From assembly GCA_905235805.1 (NCBI GenBank), contig CAJOMV010000043.1, forward strand, positions 1 through 39,548: a stretch of DNA of 39,548 nt, in the 5' to 3' direction. Below are positions 8,577-17,444 of the stretch, piece after piece. Made by a program: the position numbers and the translations under genes. The stretch's first letter is position 1; each line of letters starts with the position of its first letter. Below the pieces are notes generated by a model. That model did no database searches. It was given only the letters and a program-made list of their open reading frames with translations, and was not told the origin of the DNA. This DNA comes from an uncultured Ruminiclostridium sp. GTDB lineage: Bacteria; Bacillota; Clostridia; Oscillospirales; Ruminococcaceae.

Positions 8577-9608
8577 TTAACGCTGTACGCGTCCCGAAGC
8601 GTCGCCGCCCGCAAGTGTCTCCACCTCCGCGCGGGTAACGAGGTTGAAGTCGCCGGGGATAGTGTGCTTCAGAGCGGAAGCCGCAACCGCGAATTCGAGC
8701 GCAGCCTTGAAATCCTTGCCGTCGCACAGTCCGCAGATAAGTCCGCCCGCGAAGGAGTCGCCGCCGCCTACGCGGTCAACGATAGGATTGATGTTGTACT
8801 TTCTGGAGTGGTAGAATTCCTTTGTCTTGCCGTCCATGATGCACGCCGACCAGTCGTTGTTGGAGGCGGAGTGGCTCTCACGGAGGGACGAGATAACGTA
8901 CTTGAAGCCGAACTGGTCGATCATTCTGCTGAAGATGTCAACATATCCCGAAAGCTCGAGGTCGCCCTTTGTCACGTCGGTATTGCCGGGCTTGAAGCCG
9001 AGCACCTTCTCCGCGTCCTCCTCGTTTCCGATACACACGTCAACATACTTCATGAGGTTGGTCATTACCTTCTGTGCCTTCTCGGAGGACCAGAGCTTCT
9101 TGCGGAAGTTGAGGTCGCAGGAAACGGTGACATTATGCTTCTTAGCAGCCTTGAGTGCCTCCTCGGTGACTTCCGCCGCAAGGTCGGAGACCGCGGGAGT
9201 GATACCTGTGAAGTGGAACCAGTCCGCGCCCTCGAATATATCGTCGAAGTCGAACTTGGAGGCATCTGCTGTCGAGATAGAGGAATGCGCTCTGTCGTAT
9301 ACGACGTTCGACGCTCTCATGGCGGCGCCTGTCTCGAGGAAGTAGATACCGAGTCTCTCGCCGCATTTTGCGATGTGCTTTGTCTCAACGCCGTACTTGC
9401 GCAGAGCCGCAATAGCGCAGTTTCCGATCGGGTTGTCCGGTACCGCGGTGATGAACTCCGCGTTGTGACCGTAGTTTGCCAGCGATACGGCAACATTTGC
9501 CTCGCCGCCGCCGTAGTTGATATCAAATTCGTCAGCCTGAATGAATTTCTCGTTGTTCGGGGTGGAAAGTCTGAGCATGATCTCGCCCATTGTAACTATT
9601 TTAGCCAT
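8577..9608 (-). CDS. kdgK: 2-keto-3-deoxygluconate kinase (PfkB family)
   Basis: Phosphorylates KDG, the meeting point of the UxaA and KduD routes, to KDPG. The 343-aa ribokinase-fold protein shows the N-terminal substrate loop YGGGEANVAVSLA (32-44) and the C-terminal catalytic motif VGGGDSFAGG (280-289), with D284 as the catalytic base; the usual GAGDxF reads GGGDSF. AAGGAG lies nine bases before the ATG. It follows the Eda gene after 27 bp and is closely spaced to the isomerase-like gene downstream. The assignment to KDG rather than another sugar rests on PfkB membership plus position beside eda, kduI and kduD. Confidence 0.93.
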   Translation of the reverse strand: MAKIVTMGEIMLRLSTPNNEKFIQADEFDINYGGGEANVAVSLANYGHNAEFITAVPDNPIGNCAIAALRKYGVETKHIAKCGERLGIYFLETGAAMRASNVVYDRAHSSISTADASKFDFDDIFEGADWFHFTGITPAVSDLAAEVTEEALKAAKKHNVTVSCDLNFRKKLWSSEKAQKVMTNLMKYVDVCIGNEEDAEKVLGFKPGNTDVTKGDLELSGYVDIFSRMIDQFGFKYVISSLRESHSASNNDWSACIMDGKTKEFYHSRKYNINPIVDRVGGGDSFAGGLICGLCDGKDFKAALEFAVAASALKHTIPGDFNLVTRAEVETLAGGDASGRVQR

Positions 9609-9635
9609 GATAAATCACTCCTTATGTCAGTTATT

Positions 9636-10598
9636 TTATTTCTTCTCAACAACGCAGACTTTGAAGCCGGCATATTTTCTCTTAAGATATACACAGGTCA
9701 TTCTGCCGCTCTCATCATATCCGGCATCGGACATTTCGAGCGCGAAGCCCCAGTTCTTAAGATGAAACGCCGCTCTGCGCACATTGCTCGTCTGTATGGC
9801 GATATGACCCTTTTCCGGAGAATCGTATTCCTCGATGAACAGATCCATAAAGCCGCGGCTGTCGTCGGGACCCTGTCTCCAGCCGAACAATCCCGAGAAT
9901 TTATCTATTGTCTCTTGCTGCACTTTCTCGCCGAAGCAGTTGATGCCTATGTGCTGAATGGAGAAATCGAGCATCTTGTTGACAGCCGAACGACAGAGCG
10001 CGGTGATCTCCTCCCACTTGCCCGCTTTCACGAGCTTGTCGGGAACTATCCAGCTTCCGCCGCAGCATACTATCTTCTTGAATGCAAGGTAGGTGTTGAG
10101 GTTGTTCTCGTTTACGCCGCCCGTAGGCATGAACTTCATTGAGGAGTAGGGAGCGGAAATAGCCTTGATGTAGGGAAGACCGCCTGCCTGCTCGGCGGGG
10201 AAGAACTTCACGAAGTCAAGCCCGAGCTCCATAGCCTGCTCTATCTGCGAGCCGTTAGCCACACCGGGAGTGAAGGGAACGCCCTTCTTCAGGCAGTGCT
10301 CCACTACCTTCGGGTTGAGACCGGGAGCCACGCAGAACTTCGCGCCCGCGTCGATCGCTCTGTCGCACTGCTCGGTAGTGAGCACGGTACCCGCGCCCAC
10401 GAGCATATCGGGGTAAGCCTTTACCATGTCGGCTATGACCTTGTCGGCGCCCTCGGCACGGAAAGTTACCTCCGCGCAGTGGATACCGCCGTCGTAGAGA
10501 GCCTTTGCGAGATTGACCGCGTCGGCTGTGTTTTCAAGCTTGATGACCGGTACTATGCCTGTGCATTCAAGCTGCTCGAGAAATTTTTTGTTATCCAT
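9636..10598 (-). CDS. eda: KDPG aldolase (Eda) fused to a VOC/glyoxalase-like domain
   Basis: Residues 1-205 are a KDPG/KHG aldolase cleaving KDPG to pyruvate and glyceraldehyde-3-phosphate: E43 in AEVTFR, the Schiff-base lysine K131 in FVKFFPAE, and MPTGGVNENN at 158-166. Residues 210-320 form an extra domain with vicinal-oxygen-chelate features (IQHIGIN at 214-220, KGHIAIQTSNVRRAAFHL at 263-280). Eda alone is usually 205-215 aa. The start at 10598 is chosen because AGGAGG lies 12 bases upstream; an in-frame TTG at 10610 would abut it. The attached domain may be regulatory or may act on a related keto acid. No frame break separates the domains. Confidence 0.93.
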   Translation of the reverse strand: MDNKKFLEQLECTGIVPVIKLENTADAVNLAKALYDGGIHCAEVTFRAEGADKVIADMVKAYPDMLVGAGTVLTTEQCDRAIDAGAKFCVAPGLNPKVVEHCLKKGVPFTPGVANGSQIEQAMELGLDFVKFFPAEQAGGLPYIKAISAPYSSMKFMPTGGVNENNLNTYLAFKKIVCCGGSWIVPDKLVKAGKWEEITALCRSAVNKMLDFSIQHIGINCFGEKVQQETIDKFSGLFGWRQGPDDSRGFMDLFIEEYDSPEKGHIAIQTSNVRRAAFHLKNWGFALEMSDAGYDESGRMTCVYLKRKYAGFKVCVVEKK

Positions 10599-10654
10599 TT
10601 TATGTAACAACCTCCTGAGTTATCATTTACAGATGAAATTATGCAGAGACTTTC

Positions 10655-11410
10655 TTACCGTCCGAGCCAGCCGCCGTCTACTGCCAGCGTAAAGCCGTTG
10701 ACGTAATCGCTTGCCTTGGAAGCAAGGAACACAGCCGCGCCCATAAGGTCATCGGGAGTTCCCCACCTGCCCGCGGGGATACGCTCGAGGATAGCCGCGC
10801 TTCTGTCGGCGTCCTCACGGAGAGCCTGTGTGTTGTTGGTAGCCATGTAGCCGGGAGCTATGGCGTTGACGTTGATACCGTACTTCGCCCACTCGTTCGC
10901 GAGGGTCATTGTGAGTCCCTTTACAGCGGACTTGCTGGCGGTGTAGCTCGGAACGCGTATGCCGCCCTGATAGGAGAGCATACTTGCAACAGATATTATC
11001 TTTCCGCCGCTGTTCTGCTTCACAAACTGCTTTGCCGCAGCCTGTGAGAGGAAGAAGAGAGTGCGCAGGTTGACATTTATAACGAGATCCCAGTTGTCGA
11101 CGGAGAATTCTATGCTGTCCTGACGCTTGATTATACCCGCGTTGTTCACGAGGATATCGAGCTTTCCGTACTTCTCCACAGCGGTATTGATGATAGTTTC
11201 CACAGGGTCGAGCGTCGAGAGATCGGCGGTCAGATAGCTGAAATTCTCCGCGCCGAGCATTTCCTGCGTCGCGGTGCTTGCTGACCTCGAAACACCGAGC
11301 ACCTTTGCGCCCGCCTCAACGAAAGCCTTCGAGATACCCTGTCCGAGACCGGTATCACTTCCCGTTACCACAGCGACCTTGCCGCTCAGGTCAAACATAT
11401 CCAGGATCAT
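10655..11410 (-). CDS. kduD: 2-deoxy-D-gluconate/2-keto-3-deoxygluconate 5-dehydrogenase (SDR)
   Basis: Reduces the diketo product of KduI to KDG with NAD(P)H. A classical short-chain dehydrogenase of 251 aa, as expected for KduD: cofactor motif TGSDTGLGQG, NNAG at the end of strand four, catalytic Ser in SVASML, and YTASKSAVKG. The ORF extends further upstream, but GGAGGT seven bases before the ATG at 11410 fixes that start. A 142-bp gap separates it from the AEC carrier gene. That gap contains a copy of the ACAAATCGGACA-like motif (11534-11550), so kduD may begin its own transcript. Confidence 0.93.
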   Translation of the reverse strand: MILDMFDLSGKVAVVTGSDTGLGQGISKAFVEAGAKVLGVSRSASTATQEMLGAENFSYLTADLSTLDPVETIINTAVEKYGKLDILVNNAGIIKRQDSIEFSVDNWDLVINVNLRTLFFLSQAAAKQFVKQNSGGKIISVASMLSYQGGIRVPSYTASKSAVKGLTMTLANEWAKYGINVNAIAPGYMATNNTQALREDADRSAAILERIPAGRWGTPDDLMGAAVFLASKASDYVNGFTLAVDGGWLGR

Positions 11411-11533
11411 AAATGTTACCTCCACAAACTTTTTTTGATGTTGACAGATACCCCGTTTTTTATTCGCGGCACCTGTATTTATTGTAAATCCAACCCCGTA
11501 TAAAAGCGATAACAAAACCGTCGGATTTTATGG

Positions 11534-11550
11534 ACAAATCGGACATTCTG
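11534..11550 (+). promoter_or_regulatory. Candidate operator, ACAAATCGGACATTCTG
   Basis: This 17-mer matches a site at 29003-29019 upstream of the pectinesterase promoter in 15 of 17 positions, and its first 12 bases match exactly a site in the transporter control region (25712-25723, opposite strand). It lies in the gap before kduD. The likely binder is the AraC-type protein of this locus, which is inference. Confidence 0.4.
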
Positions 11551-11552
11551 TA

Positions 11553-12551
11553 TCAGAATATCCCGAGCATCACCAGTGCGGTCACTATGGCGAAGATCGT
11601 TAATGTGCTGACAAGACTCGTCCAGACCACAAGCTGTCCCGCGAGCTCGTCGTCCGCTCCCATTTCCTTCGCCATGATAGCCGAGGACACCGCGACGGGT
11701 GTAGCGAAAACACCGACGTAAGCGGCGAAATGCTCGCCTCCGAGCGCGAACGCGTCACGGAAGATGTATGCCGCCGAAAGTCCCAGCAGCGGCACTCCCA
11801 CAGTCCGCAGCACAGTCCCGAATATGATCTCGTTCCGCAGCTTCGGGACTGCGGAAAACTCGAATTTCCCACCCAGAACGATAAGCGCGAATGGGGTGCA
11901 TATCGCCTTGACATTCTCCAGAGATTTATAGACTATCGTGACATCTGAAAGCCGGAAGGCTATATTCCCCATAACGAACAGCTCGCGTATCCCCAAACAC
12001 ACAAGTCCCATTACCGTGCCTATGATGAGCGGGTTCTTCACCACCCCGAGCAATACCTTCTTAACGTCCACGGTGTGCTTCTCGGCACTCCCGTTGAATA
12101 TCGTCAGCGTTACCACCGCAAGTATGTTGAAGAGCGGCACACAGAACGCCGACATCACTCCCGCTGCCGCAGCGCCCTTGTCACCGAAGAGCGATGCCGC
12201 CAGCGGAATGCCTATGATAGCGTAGTTCGAGCGGAATATCGCCTGTATCAGCGTTCCGCGCTTCGCGCTGTCCTTCGTGAAGGCGCAGGTAACTGCCGTT
12301 CCCAGCAGGAACACGGCGAACACTCCCACAACGCCGTACAGCACGAACACAATGTTGATATCCGTTATGCGGTCAATGCTGTACACATTTACGAACAGCA
12401 TCACCGGGAGCAGCACCCGGAAGGTGAGCTTGTTGCCGACGTCGAGGAACTCCTTCGTCAGCAGCTTTATGCGCTTGAGAAAATACCCCAGAGCGATGAG
12501 TATGATGATCGGCAGTACGGAATTTGCCGCGAATAAAAATGCGTCTCCCAC
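11553..12551 (-). CDS. AEC family (auxin efflux carrier-type) transporter
   Basis: A 332-aa integral membrane carrier with about ten hydrophobic segments, beginning FAANSVLPIIILIALGYFLKR, the usual AEC N-terminus. Conserved glycine- and proline-rich helices recur in both halves, with a central charged loop (HTVDVKKVLLGVVKNPLIIG). AEC members move organic acids such as malate or lactate, often as exporters or exchangers; substrate cannot be deduced here. Its place between the alpha-galacturonidase gene and kduD suggests movement of a uronate or a fermentation acid. The GTG start at 12551 directly follows the TGA of the GH4 gene, with GGAGAGG nine bases upstream, so the two are translationally coupled. 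Confidence 0.88.
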   Translation of the reverse strand: MGDAFLFAANSVLPIIILIALGYFLKRIKLLTKEFLDVGNKLTFRVLLPVMLFVNVYSIDRITDINIVFVLYGVVGVFAVFLLGTAVTCAFTKDSAKRGTLIQAIFRSNYAIIGIPLAASLFGDKGAAAAGVMSAFCVPLFNILAVVTLTIFNGSAEKHTVDVKKVLLGVVKNPLIIGTVMGLVCLGIRELFVMGNIAFRLSDVTIVYKSLENVKAICTPFALIVLGGKFEFSAVPKLRNEIIFGTVLRTVGVPLLGLSAAYIFRDAFALGGEHFAAYVGVFATPVAVSSAIMAKEMGADDELAGQLVVWTSLVSTLTIFAIVTALVMLGIF

Positions 12552-13952
12552 TCAGAAAAGCCTCTCCATAGGATAGAAGTCCTTCAGGTACTTCTCCGTG
12601 GCACCGACCATTTTCCTGAACAACGCGCGTCCGTCGCTCAACGAAAGCCCGCTGCACAGCGGCTGGTTGATGAACGCCTCGAAAATGCGGTCGAAGTCCC
12701 GCGCCTTTATGCCGTAGTATGTGTTCTCGATGTTGACGGCGTTACGGTACACAAGGGCATTCACGTCGGGCGGCAGGCGCTTCGACGTTACGGGCTTGAG
12801 GCTGTTCTGCGCAAATACGCAGTTCGTCTCCACCACCGACCCGAGAGGCAGATCGGGCATCTGCCCGACATTCACCACATTCGCGTTTGTGACCTTCGCG
12901 GGGATAAGTCCCAGCAGAGCCTTCATCATCTCTACCACTTCCTCGTCGCTGCGAGTGGGAACGACCTTTCCGCCGCCCTCCGCGATATAGCGGGAGAGCT
13001 CGATCTTCCCCGCCTGATCCTTTTTGCGGAAATCCACCGTAGTCAGGTGGTACAGCCAGCTCTCGGCGTCCGCCTTGTCCTTTATGTACCACGAATTGTT
13101 CATGAACTCGACAAGGTGCCTGTCCCCTGCCGCCGCGAGAACCCCGAAACGGCGGAACAGATCCATTTTTACCTTGTTCCCGTAAAGGAACGGGTCGTCC
13201 CGGAAGCCGTCCGGAGAAACTCCGACACGCTCGCAGTACCCGCTCTCATAGAATTTGTCAATGAAACGGGGCAGCAGTGCCAGCAGGTCTGTTCCCTTGC
13301 AGGTGGCTTCGGTTATCCAAGTGAAATGGTTCACACCGCAGGCGTCGATGATGATATCGCTCCTGTCGGGGCGTTCCGGGCACAATTCCTCCTGTGCCAC
13401 ACAGCACAGAAATTCCTGCGCGTGGAACACCTCATGGCAGCAGCCGAACGCCTTTATCTCCGGGAACACGTCGTACAGCGTCTTTGTGCAGGCTGTCATG
13501 GGGTTCGTGAGGTTTATCACCCACGCGTCGGGGCAGTGCGCCTTTATCTCGCGGGCAAAGCCCTCATATATCGGCACAGTGCGCATTGCGCGCAGTACTC
13601 CGCCGGGTCCCACAGTGTCGCCCACCGACTGGTATATCCCGTATTCCTCGGGGAGATGCACGTCCCCAGCCATTTCGTCGAAGGTGCCGGGAAGAATGGA
13701 GCATACCACGAAATCCGCCCCGTCGAGCGCCCCGCCGATACCGGGATATACCTTGTAATCCCACTTCGACACAGTCTCCGGAGCATCGTTTATCCGCTCA
13801 CCTATCCGCCTGTTTATCTCCGCCGCGGGGATATCTATGTCGTACAGCGCTATCTCGCCGCCAAGCCCCTCCGCGAGCGCAAGGTCGTTCATGAATACCC
13901 TCGCCCACATCTTCGAGCCGCCGCCGATGTACGCTATCTTTATCTTCTTCAT
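12552..13952 (-). CDS. lplD: GH4 alpha-galacturonidase (LplD type)
   Basis: An NAD- and metal-dependent glycoside hydrolase of family 4, 466 aa, cytoplasmic. The N-terminal Rossmann motif is IAYIGGGSKMW (6-16); NLTNP is at 147-151; the metal-site motif reads CHEV at 172-175, followed by GVNHFTW (206-212). CHEV is the reported hallmark of the GH4 alpha-galacturonidases, in contrast to other motifs in alpha-glucosidases and alpha-galactosidases. It should release galacturonate from the non-reducing end of short saturated oligogalacturonides, feeding UxaC. It begins 18 bp after the GH105 gene, with a weak AAGAAAG ribosome binding site, and is coupled to the AEC carrier downstream. No signal peptide. 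Confidence 0.92.
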   Translation of the reverse strand: MKKIKIAYIGGGSKMWARVFMNDLALAEGLGGEIALYDIDIPAAEINRRIGERINDAPETVSKWDYKVYPGIGGALDGADFVVCSILPGTFDEMAGDVHLPEEYGIYQSVGDTVGPGGVLRAMRTVPIYEGFAREIKAHCPDAWVINLTNPMTACTKTLYDVFPEIKAFGCCHEVFHAQEFLCCVAQEELCPERPDRSDIIIDACGVNHFTWITEATCKGTDLLALLPRFIDKFYESGYCERVGVSPDGFRDDPFLYGNKVKMDLFRRFGVLAAAGDRHLVEFMNNSWYIKDKADAESWLYHLTTVDFRKKDQAGKIELSRYIAEGGGKVVPTRSDEEVVEMMKALLGLIPAKVTNANVVNVGQMPDLPLGSVVETNCVFAQNSLKPVTSKRLPPDVNALVYRNAVNIENTYYGIKARDFDRIFEAFINQPLCSGLSLSDGRALFRKMVGATEKYLKDFYPMERLF

Positions 13953-13970
13953 ATCAATACGCTTTCTTCA

Positions 13971-15104
13971 TTACTGCGTTAGCATTCTCTTTACTTCCGT
14001 GTAGCACAGCACGAACGGTGCAACGCCCTTCGCGTCGTTCTCGACCACAGGCTCGGAGATGTAGTACTCATAGCTGCCGTCGCGGCGTTTGTCGCTCTCG
14101 GGACCAAGTCCCGCTACAAGGCATATCCCTCCGAGGTTCAGCTCGCCGTCATCGCTGCAGGTGAGGTACTTTTCACAAATGCCGTCAAAGGTCTTTCTGC
14201 CGAGCTGAGCGTAACGCTTGTCGAGCGCTCCGAGCCGTGCGCCCTTCATCATGGCATAGGCTATCATGCTGCTGCCGCTGGTCTCGAGGTAGTTGCCCTC
14301 TCTGCCGCCCTGATCCACGACCTGCCAGTACATACCGGTCTCCGGGTCGGCGTACTGCTCTACGCCCTCGATCACCTCACGGAACAGCCCCGTAAGCTCC
14401 TCCCTGTCGGCGTCGTTGTCGATATAGTCTATGATGTCAGCCAGCGCCACGGTGAACCAGCCAATGGCGCGGAGCCAGAAGTTCGCGGAACGCCCCGTCT
14501 CCTTATCAGCCCAGAATACGCTCTTTGAGCAGTCCACCCCATGGCAGAGCAGCTTCTTGTCCTCATCGAACATCAGCTTGCGCACATTGCGTATCTGCCC
14601 CATTGTGTCGGAGTAATCCCCGCCGCCGTATTCCTTCTGGAACCGCACATAGAACACCTGCGCCATATAGATGCCGTCCAGCCATATCTGGTGCGGGTAT
14701 ATCTTCTTGTGCCAGAAGTTGCCGGTAATGGTGCGGGGCTGCTTCTCGAGCTGCTCACGAAGCAGGAGTATGGCACTCTTGTACTTCTCCTGTCCCGTCA
14801 TCTTGTAGAGGTCGAACAGCACTCTGCCCTCGTTCACGTCGTCGAGGTTGAACTTCTCGATGTCATAGCCGCGGATACTGCCGTCATAGCTGACATAGTA
14901 ATTGATGAAGCTTTCGGCGAAATCCGAGTATTTCTTCTCACCGGTTATCTCCGCCGCCGACAGAAGCGCGGTTATCATGCACCCGTCTATGTAGTTCCAC
15001 TTCGGGGGCTTTCCGTGGCGTACATTCTCGATGTTCCAGAGCGGCGCCTCAGGCGTTGAGCCGTCAAGCAGACGGTCTATGAATTTTTCTATATTCTCGT
15101 ACAT
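13971..15104 (-). CDS. GH105 unsaturated galacturonyl/rhamnogalacturonyl hydrolase
   Basis: A (alpha/alpha)6-barrel hydrolase that removes the 4,5-unsaturated galacturonate left by pectate or rhamnogalacturonan lyases. At 377 aa it fits Bacillus YteR/YesR. The catalytic-site segment WHKKIYPHQIWLDGIYM places an Asp at residue 143, and NLDDVNEG has an Asp at 88; these agree with D143 and D88 of YteR. There is no signal peptide, so it acts on imported oligosaccharides, and the released unsaturated uronate goes to KduI. GGGAG five bases before the ATG gives a clear start, overlapping the end of the GH28 gene's last codons. Preference for rhamnogalacturonan versus homogalacturonan cannot be decided. 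Confidence 0.93.
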   Translation of the reverse strand: MYENIEKFIDRLLDGSTPEAPLWNIENVRHGKPPKWNYIDGCMITALLSAAEITGEKKYSDFAESFINYYVSYDGSIRGYDIEKFNLDDVNEGRVLFDLYKMTGQEKYKSAILLLREQLEKQPRTITGNFWHKKIYPHQIWLDGIYMAQVFYVRFQKEYGGGDYSDTMGQIRNVRKLMFDEDKKLLCHGVDCSKSVFWADKETGRSANFWLRAIGWFTVALADIIDYIDNDADREELTGLFREVIEGVEQYADPETGMYWQVVDQGGREGNYLETSGSSMIAYAMMKGARLGALDKRYAQLGRKTFDGICEKYLTCSDDGELNLGGICLVAGLGPESDKRRDGSYEYYISEPVVENDAKGVAPFVLCYTEVKRMLTQ

Positions 15105-15106
15105 AT

Positions 15107-16645
15107 TTACTCCCTTATCAGCTCGCCGACGTTGTTAGCCATGAGCTCATCTCCGTCGCAGCCCTCTACCCGCACATTCCGCACCGTGAGCTTTCCGACG
15201 TTGTCAAAATACATTCCCGCTCTGCGCAGCTTCACGTTGTTGTTCTTCATGGAGGGGTAGCCCTCTTCCGCGTTCGGGTCGTAGGTGAAGGTGACGTTCT
15301 CCAGCGTTATCTCCGCTATTGGCATTTCCGGCAGACCGTCACAGTAGCACGCGGCTACATGGCAATTGGTACATTCCATATCGCGGAAGGTGAATTTCCC
15401 GAGGTACGGGGTGCGGTCATCGACCGGCAGCTTCTCTCTCGTGGTGTTGTACTCCGAGTATCTGTCGGGGTCACAGCAGTTGTACCACATATTCATTACA
15501 ATGGGGGTCATTACTCCGTCCATTTTTACATTCTCAAATACCACGCCGTCGATCACCGCGAGCTTTCCGCGTCCGCGGCGGGTCTTTATGCGGATACCTC
15601 TGTCGGTGCGGTAGAACAGGCACCGCTCAACGGTCAGATCCCTTACTCCGCCCGCCATTTCGCTGCCCAGCGTCACAGCGCCGTGCCCGAACTGCATGAG
15701 ACAGTTGCGTATGGTGTGGCGGCTCGCGGGGGTCTTGTATTTCTGCGCAAGCTCTATCTTGCCCGACTTTATCGCGATGCAGTCATCTCCCACACTGAAG
15801 CGGCAGCCGATGATATTCACCTCGTCGCAGGCTTCGGGGTCGAGGGCATCGGTATTCGGGCTGTCCTTCGGGGCGTTCACCGCCAGGTCGAGGAAATCCA
15901 GCTTCTGCGAGAAATAGGGGTGGAGCTGCCATGACGCGGAATTCTGCGCCGTTATGCCGTGTACCGTGATATCCTTGCAGCGATTGAAGAATAGCAGTCT
16001 CGGGCGCGCGACCGTGTATTCCTTGACGTTCACCCACCAGTCGCTGTTCTGGGCGTTGCCGTCTATGACGCCCTTGCCGACTATCCGTATATCCTCCGCG
16101 TATTCCGCGAAAATGAGGGACTGATGCATCGGTACGGGATTGCCCTCCCATGCCCCCGTCTGCACAGCCTCGCCGGTGTTGATATCCGTCAGCTCGCCGG
16201 GTATCACAGGATAGCGGGTCTTGTCTGTGTTTCCGAGCAGCACCGCCTTCTCCGGGATATCCAGTGTGATGTGGCTCTTGAGCGCAAGGGGCGCGGTATA
16301 ATACACACCCTCGGGGAAATACAGTCTCCCGCCCGCGGGCAGGCAGTTTATCGCGGTCTGTATGCTCTGTGTGTCGTCCGTCACTCCGTCGCCCTTCGCG
16401 CCGAAGTCCTTCACGCTCACCGCGCAGGTCTCCGGCTTTGTCCGGAAGGTGACACTGCCGTATCCGGAGGCTTCCGCGGTATACTCCGTGTCGGGCTTCA
16501 GTCCGAACAGGGAGAACACGTTCGTATCAAGGTCAAGCTCCTTATCGCCGCATTTTACGCTGTAATGCCCGTCCGTGCGGTAAGCGAGCGTATTCTCAAG
16601 CTCGAAGCACGCGCTCACCGAGCCGATATATAACGTATTTATCAT
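15107..16645 (-). CDS. GH28 exo-polygalacturonase-like enzyme, intracellular
   Basis: Right-handed beta-helix pectinase. Numbered from the upstream ATG (16657), catalytic motifs are NTD (268-270), the Asp pair GDDCIAIKSG (290-299), GHGAVTLGSE (324-333) and RIK (356-358), so the site is complete. An N-terminal beta-rich extension (about 5-75, fibronectin III-like) precedes the KDFGAKGDGVTDDTQ segment. There is no signal peptide, in line with exo-acting cytoplasmic GH28s that trim imported oligogalacturonides. The internal ATG at 16645 is preferred: GGAG lies six bases before it, while the ATG at 16657 lacks a ribosome binding site. It is the first of three hydrolase genes in a row (GH28, GH105, GH4). 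Confidence 0.93.
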   Translation of the reverse strand: MINTLYIGSVSACFELENTLAYRTDGHYSVKCGDKELDLDTNVFSLFGLKPDTEYTAEASGYGSVTFRTKPETCAVSVKDFGAKGDGVTDDTQSIQTAINCLPAGGRLYFPEGVYYTAPLALKSHITLDIPEKAVLLGNTDKTRYPVIPGELTDINTGEAVQTGAWEGNPVPMHQSLIFAEYAEDIRIVGKGVIDGNAQNSDWWVNVKEYTVARPRLLFFNRCKDITVHGITAQNSASWQLHPYFSQKLDFLDLAVNAPKDSPNTDALDPEACDEVNIIGCRFSVGDDCIAIKSGKIELAQKYKTPASRHTIRNCLMQFGHGAVTLGSEMAGGVRDLTVERCLFYRTDRGIRIKTRRGRGKLAVIDGVVFENVKMDGVMTPIVMNMWYNCCDPDRYSEYNTTREKLPVDDRTPYLGKFTFRDMECTNCHVAACYCDGLPEMPIAEITLENVTFTYDPNAEEGYPSMKNNNVKLRRAGMYFDNVGKLTVRNVRVEGCDGDELMANNVGELIRE

Positions 16646-16673
16646 ATTTTTCTCCATTTTTATGTCGCCGTTC

Positions 16674-17318
16674 TTATTTCTTCATGCCGGAGGCTTTTGC
16701 CTTTGTTCCCGCGTCACGAAAAATGCTTATGAAGGTATTTTTTATCAGTATCAGCAGCATATCGAACCCTAAATACAGCAGTCCGAATATGACAGGCTCA
16801 ACGCCGAGCATCGACTCCTCCTGTGCGGCGTCCACGTTCGGGTCAACTCCCATGAGCATATTGATGGCATAGTACGTTCTGAACACGCAGTACAGCAGCA
16901 CACCCGCGTACAGCACATTCAGGAATACAGACCAGAACTGCCGCGCCGTCACCATCATCCACTTGTCGTGTGCTCCCGGCTCCGGCTCGAAGTTCCGCAG
17001 CGTCCTGTTCACGAGTATGTCCGTGACGACTCCGAGACCTATCGCGAGCACGACCAGCAGGTCGATGCCCTGGAGGTATATCCCCAGTCCCCACAGAAAA
17101 AAATAGCAGACCGCACCGGCAAACCAAAATTTCACAAACACGATCTTCAGCCACGTCGGGATATGGAGCTTCTTCTTTGACGTGTACTTCTTTATCTCCT
17201 TATCGGAGACCTCGGGCGCGTCCTTGGCATTCACCAGGCGGTCGACGGCGTCGGTCTTCAGATCATAATAGCTTGCAGCCGATCTGTCTTCTTCTGTTTT
17301 CTGCTTTTTGTCAGCCAT
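16674..17318 (-). CDS. Tetraspan membrane protein of unknown function (214 aa)
   Basis: I do not recognise a characterised family. A hydrophilic, charged N-terminus (1-55, containing YYDLKTDAVDRLVNAKDAPEVSDKE without its last residues) precedes four hydrophobic segments at about 57-82, 84-103, 130-152 and 174-196, and a basic tail. It is the last of four small four-helix membrane proteins placed around the MsmX-like ATPase (16674-20215) and immediately precedes the GH28 gene. A strong hairpin lies just upstream (17344-17381). The conserved-looking cytoplasmic N-terminus could dock to a soluble partner; a role in transporter assembly or energising is inference only. Confidence 0.75.
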   Translation of the reverse strand: MADKKQKTEEDRSAASYYDLKTDAVDRLVNAKDAPEVSDKEIKKYTSKKKLHIPTWLKIVFVKFWFAGAVCYFFLWGLGIYLQGIDLLVVLAIGLGVVTDILVNRTLRNFEPEPGAHDKWMMVTARQFWSVFLNVLYAGVLLYCVFRTYYAINMLMGVDPNVDAAQEESMLGVEPVIFGLLYLGFDMLLILIKNTFISIFRDAGTKAKASGMKK

Positions 17319-17343
17319 TTTTCCAATCTCTTATCTGTACAGT

Positions 17344-17381
17344 AAAACCGCAGGACAGCAGGGACGCCTGCTGCCCTGCGG
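17344..17381 (-). terminator. Strong hairpin with short T run, internal terminator or attenuator
   Basis: CCGCAGG and CAGCAGG pair with CCTGCTG and CCTGCGG around a CGTC loop, one mismatch, followed by TTTTA on the minus strand. A smaller CAGTG-GGA-CACTG stem lies just before it (17395-17420). The next gene starts only 26 bp later with no visible promoter, so partial read-through is likely. Confidence 0.65.
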
Positions 17382-17444
17382 CTTTCTCGCGATCCTTACA
17401 GTGGGACACTGTGAGGGAGCCTTATTCCGATAAGCAGCCTGTTA

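Noticed and set aside
8334-10142. 602-codon open frame on the plus strand
   Set aside because: Antisense to the isomerase-like, kdgK and eda genes, all with catalytic motifs on the minus strand.
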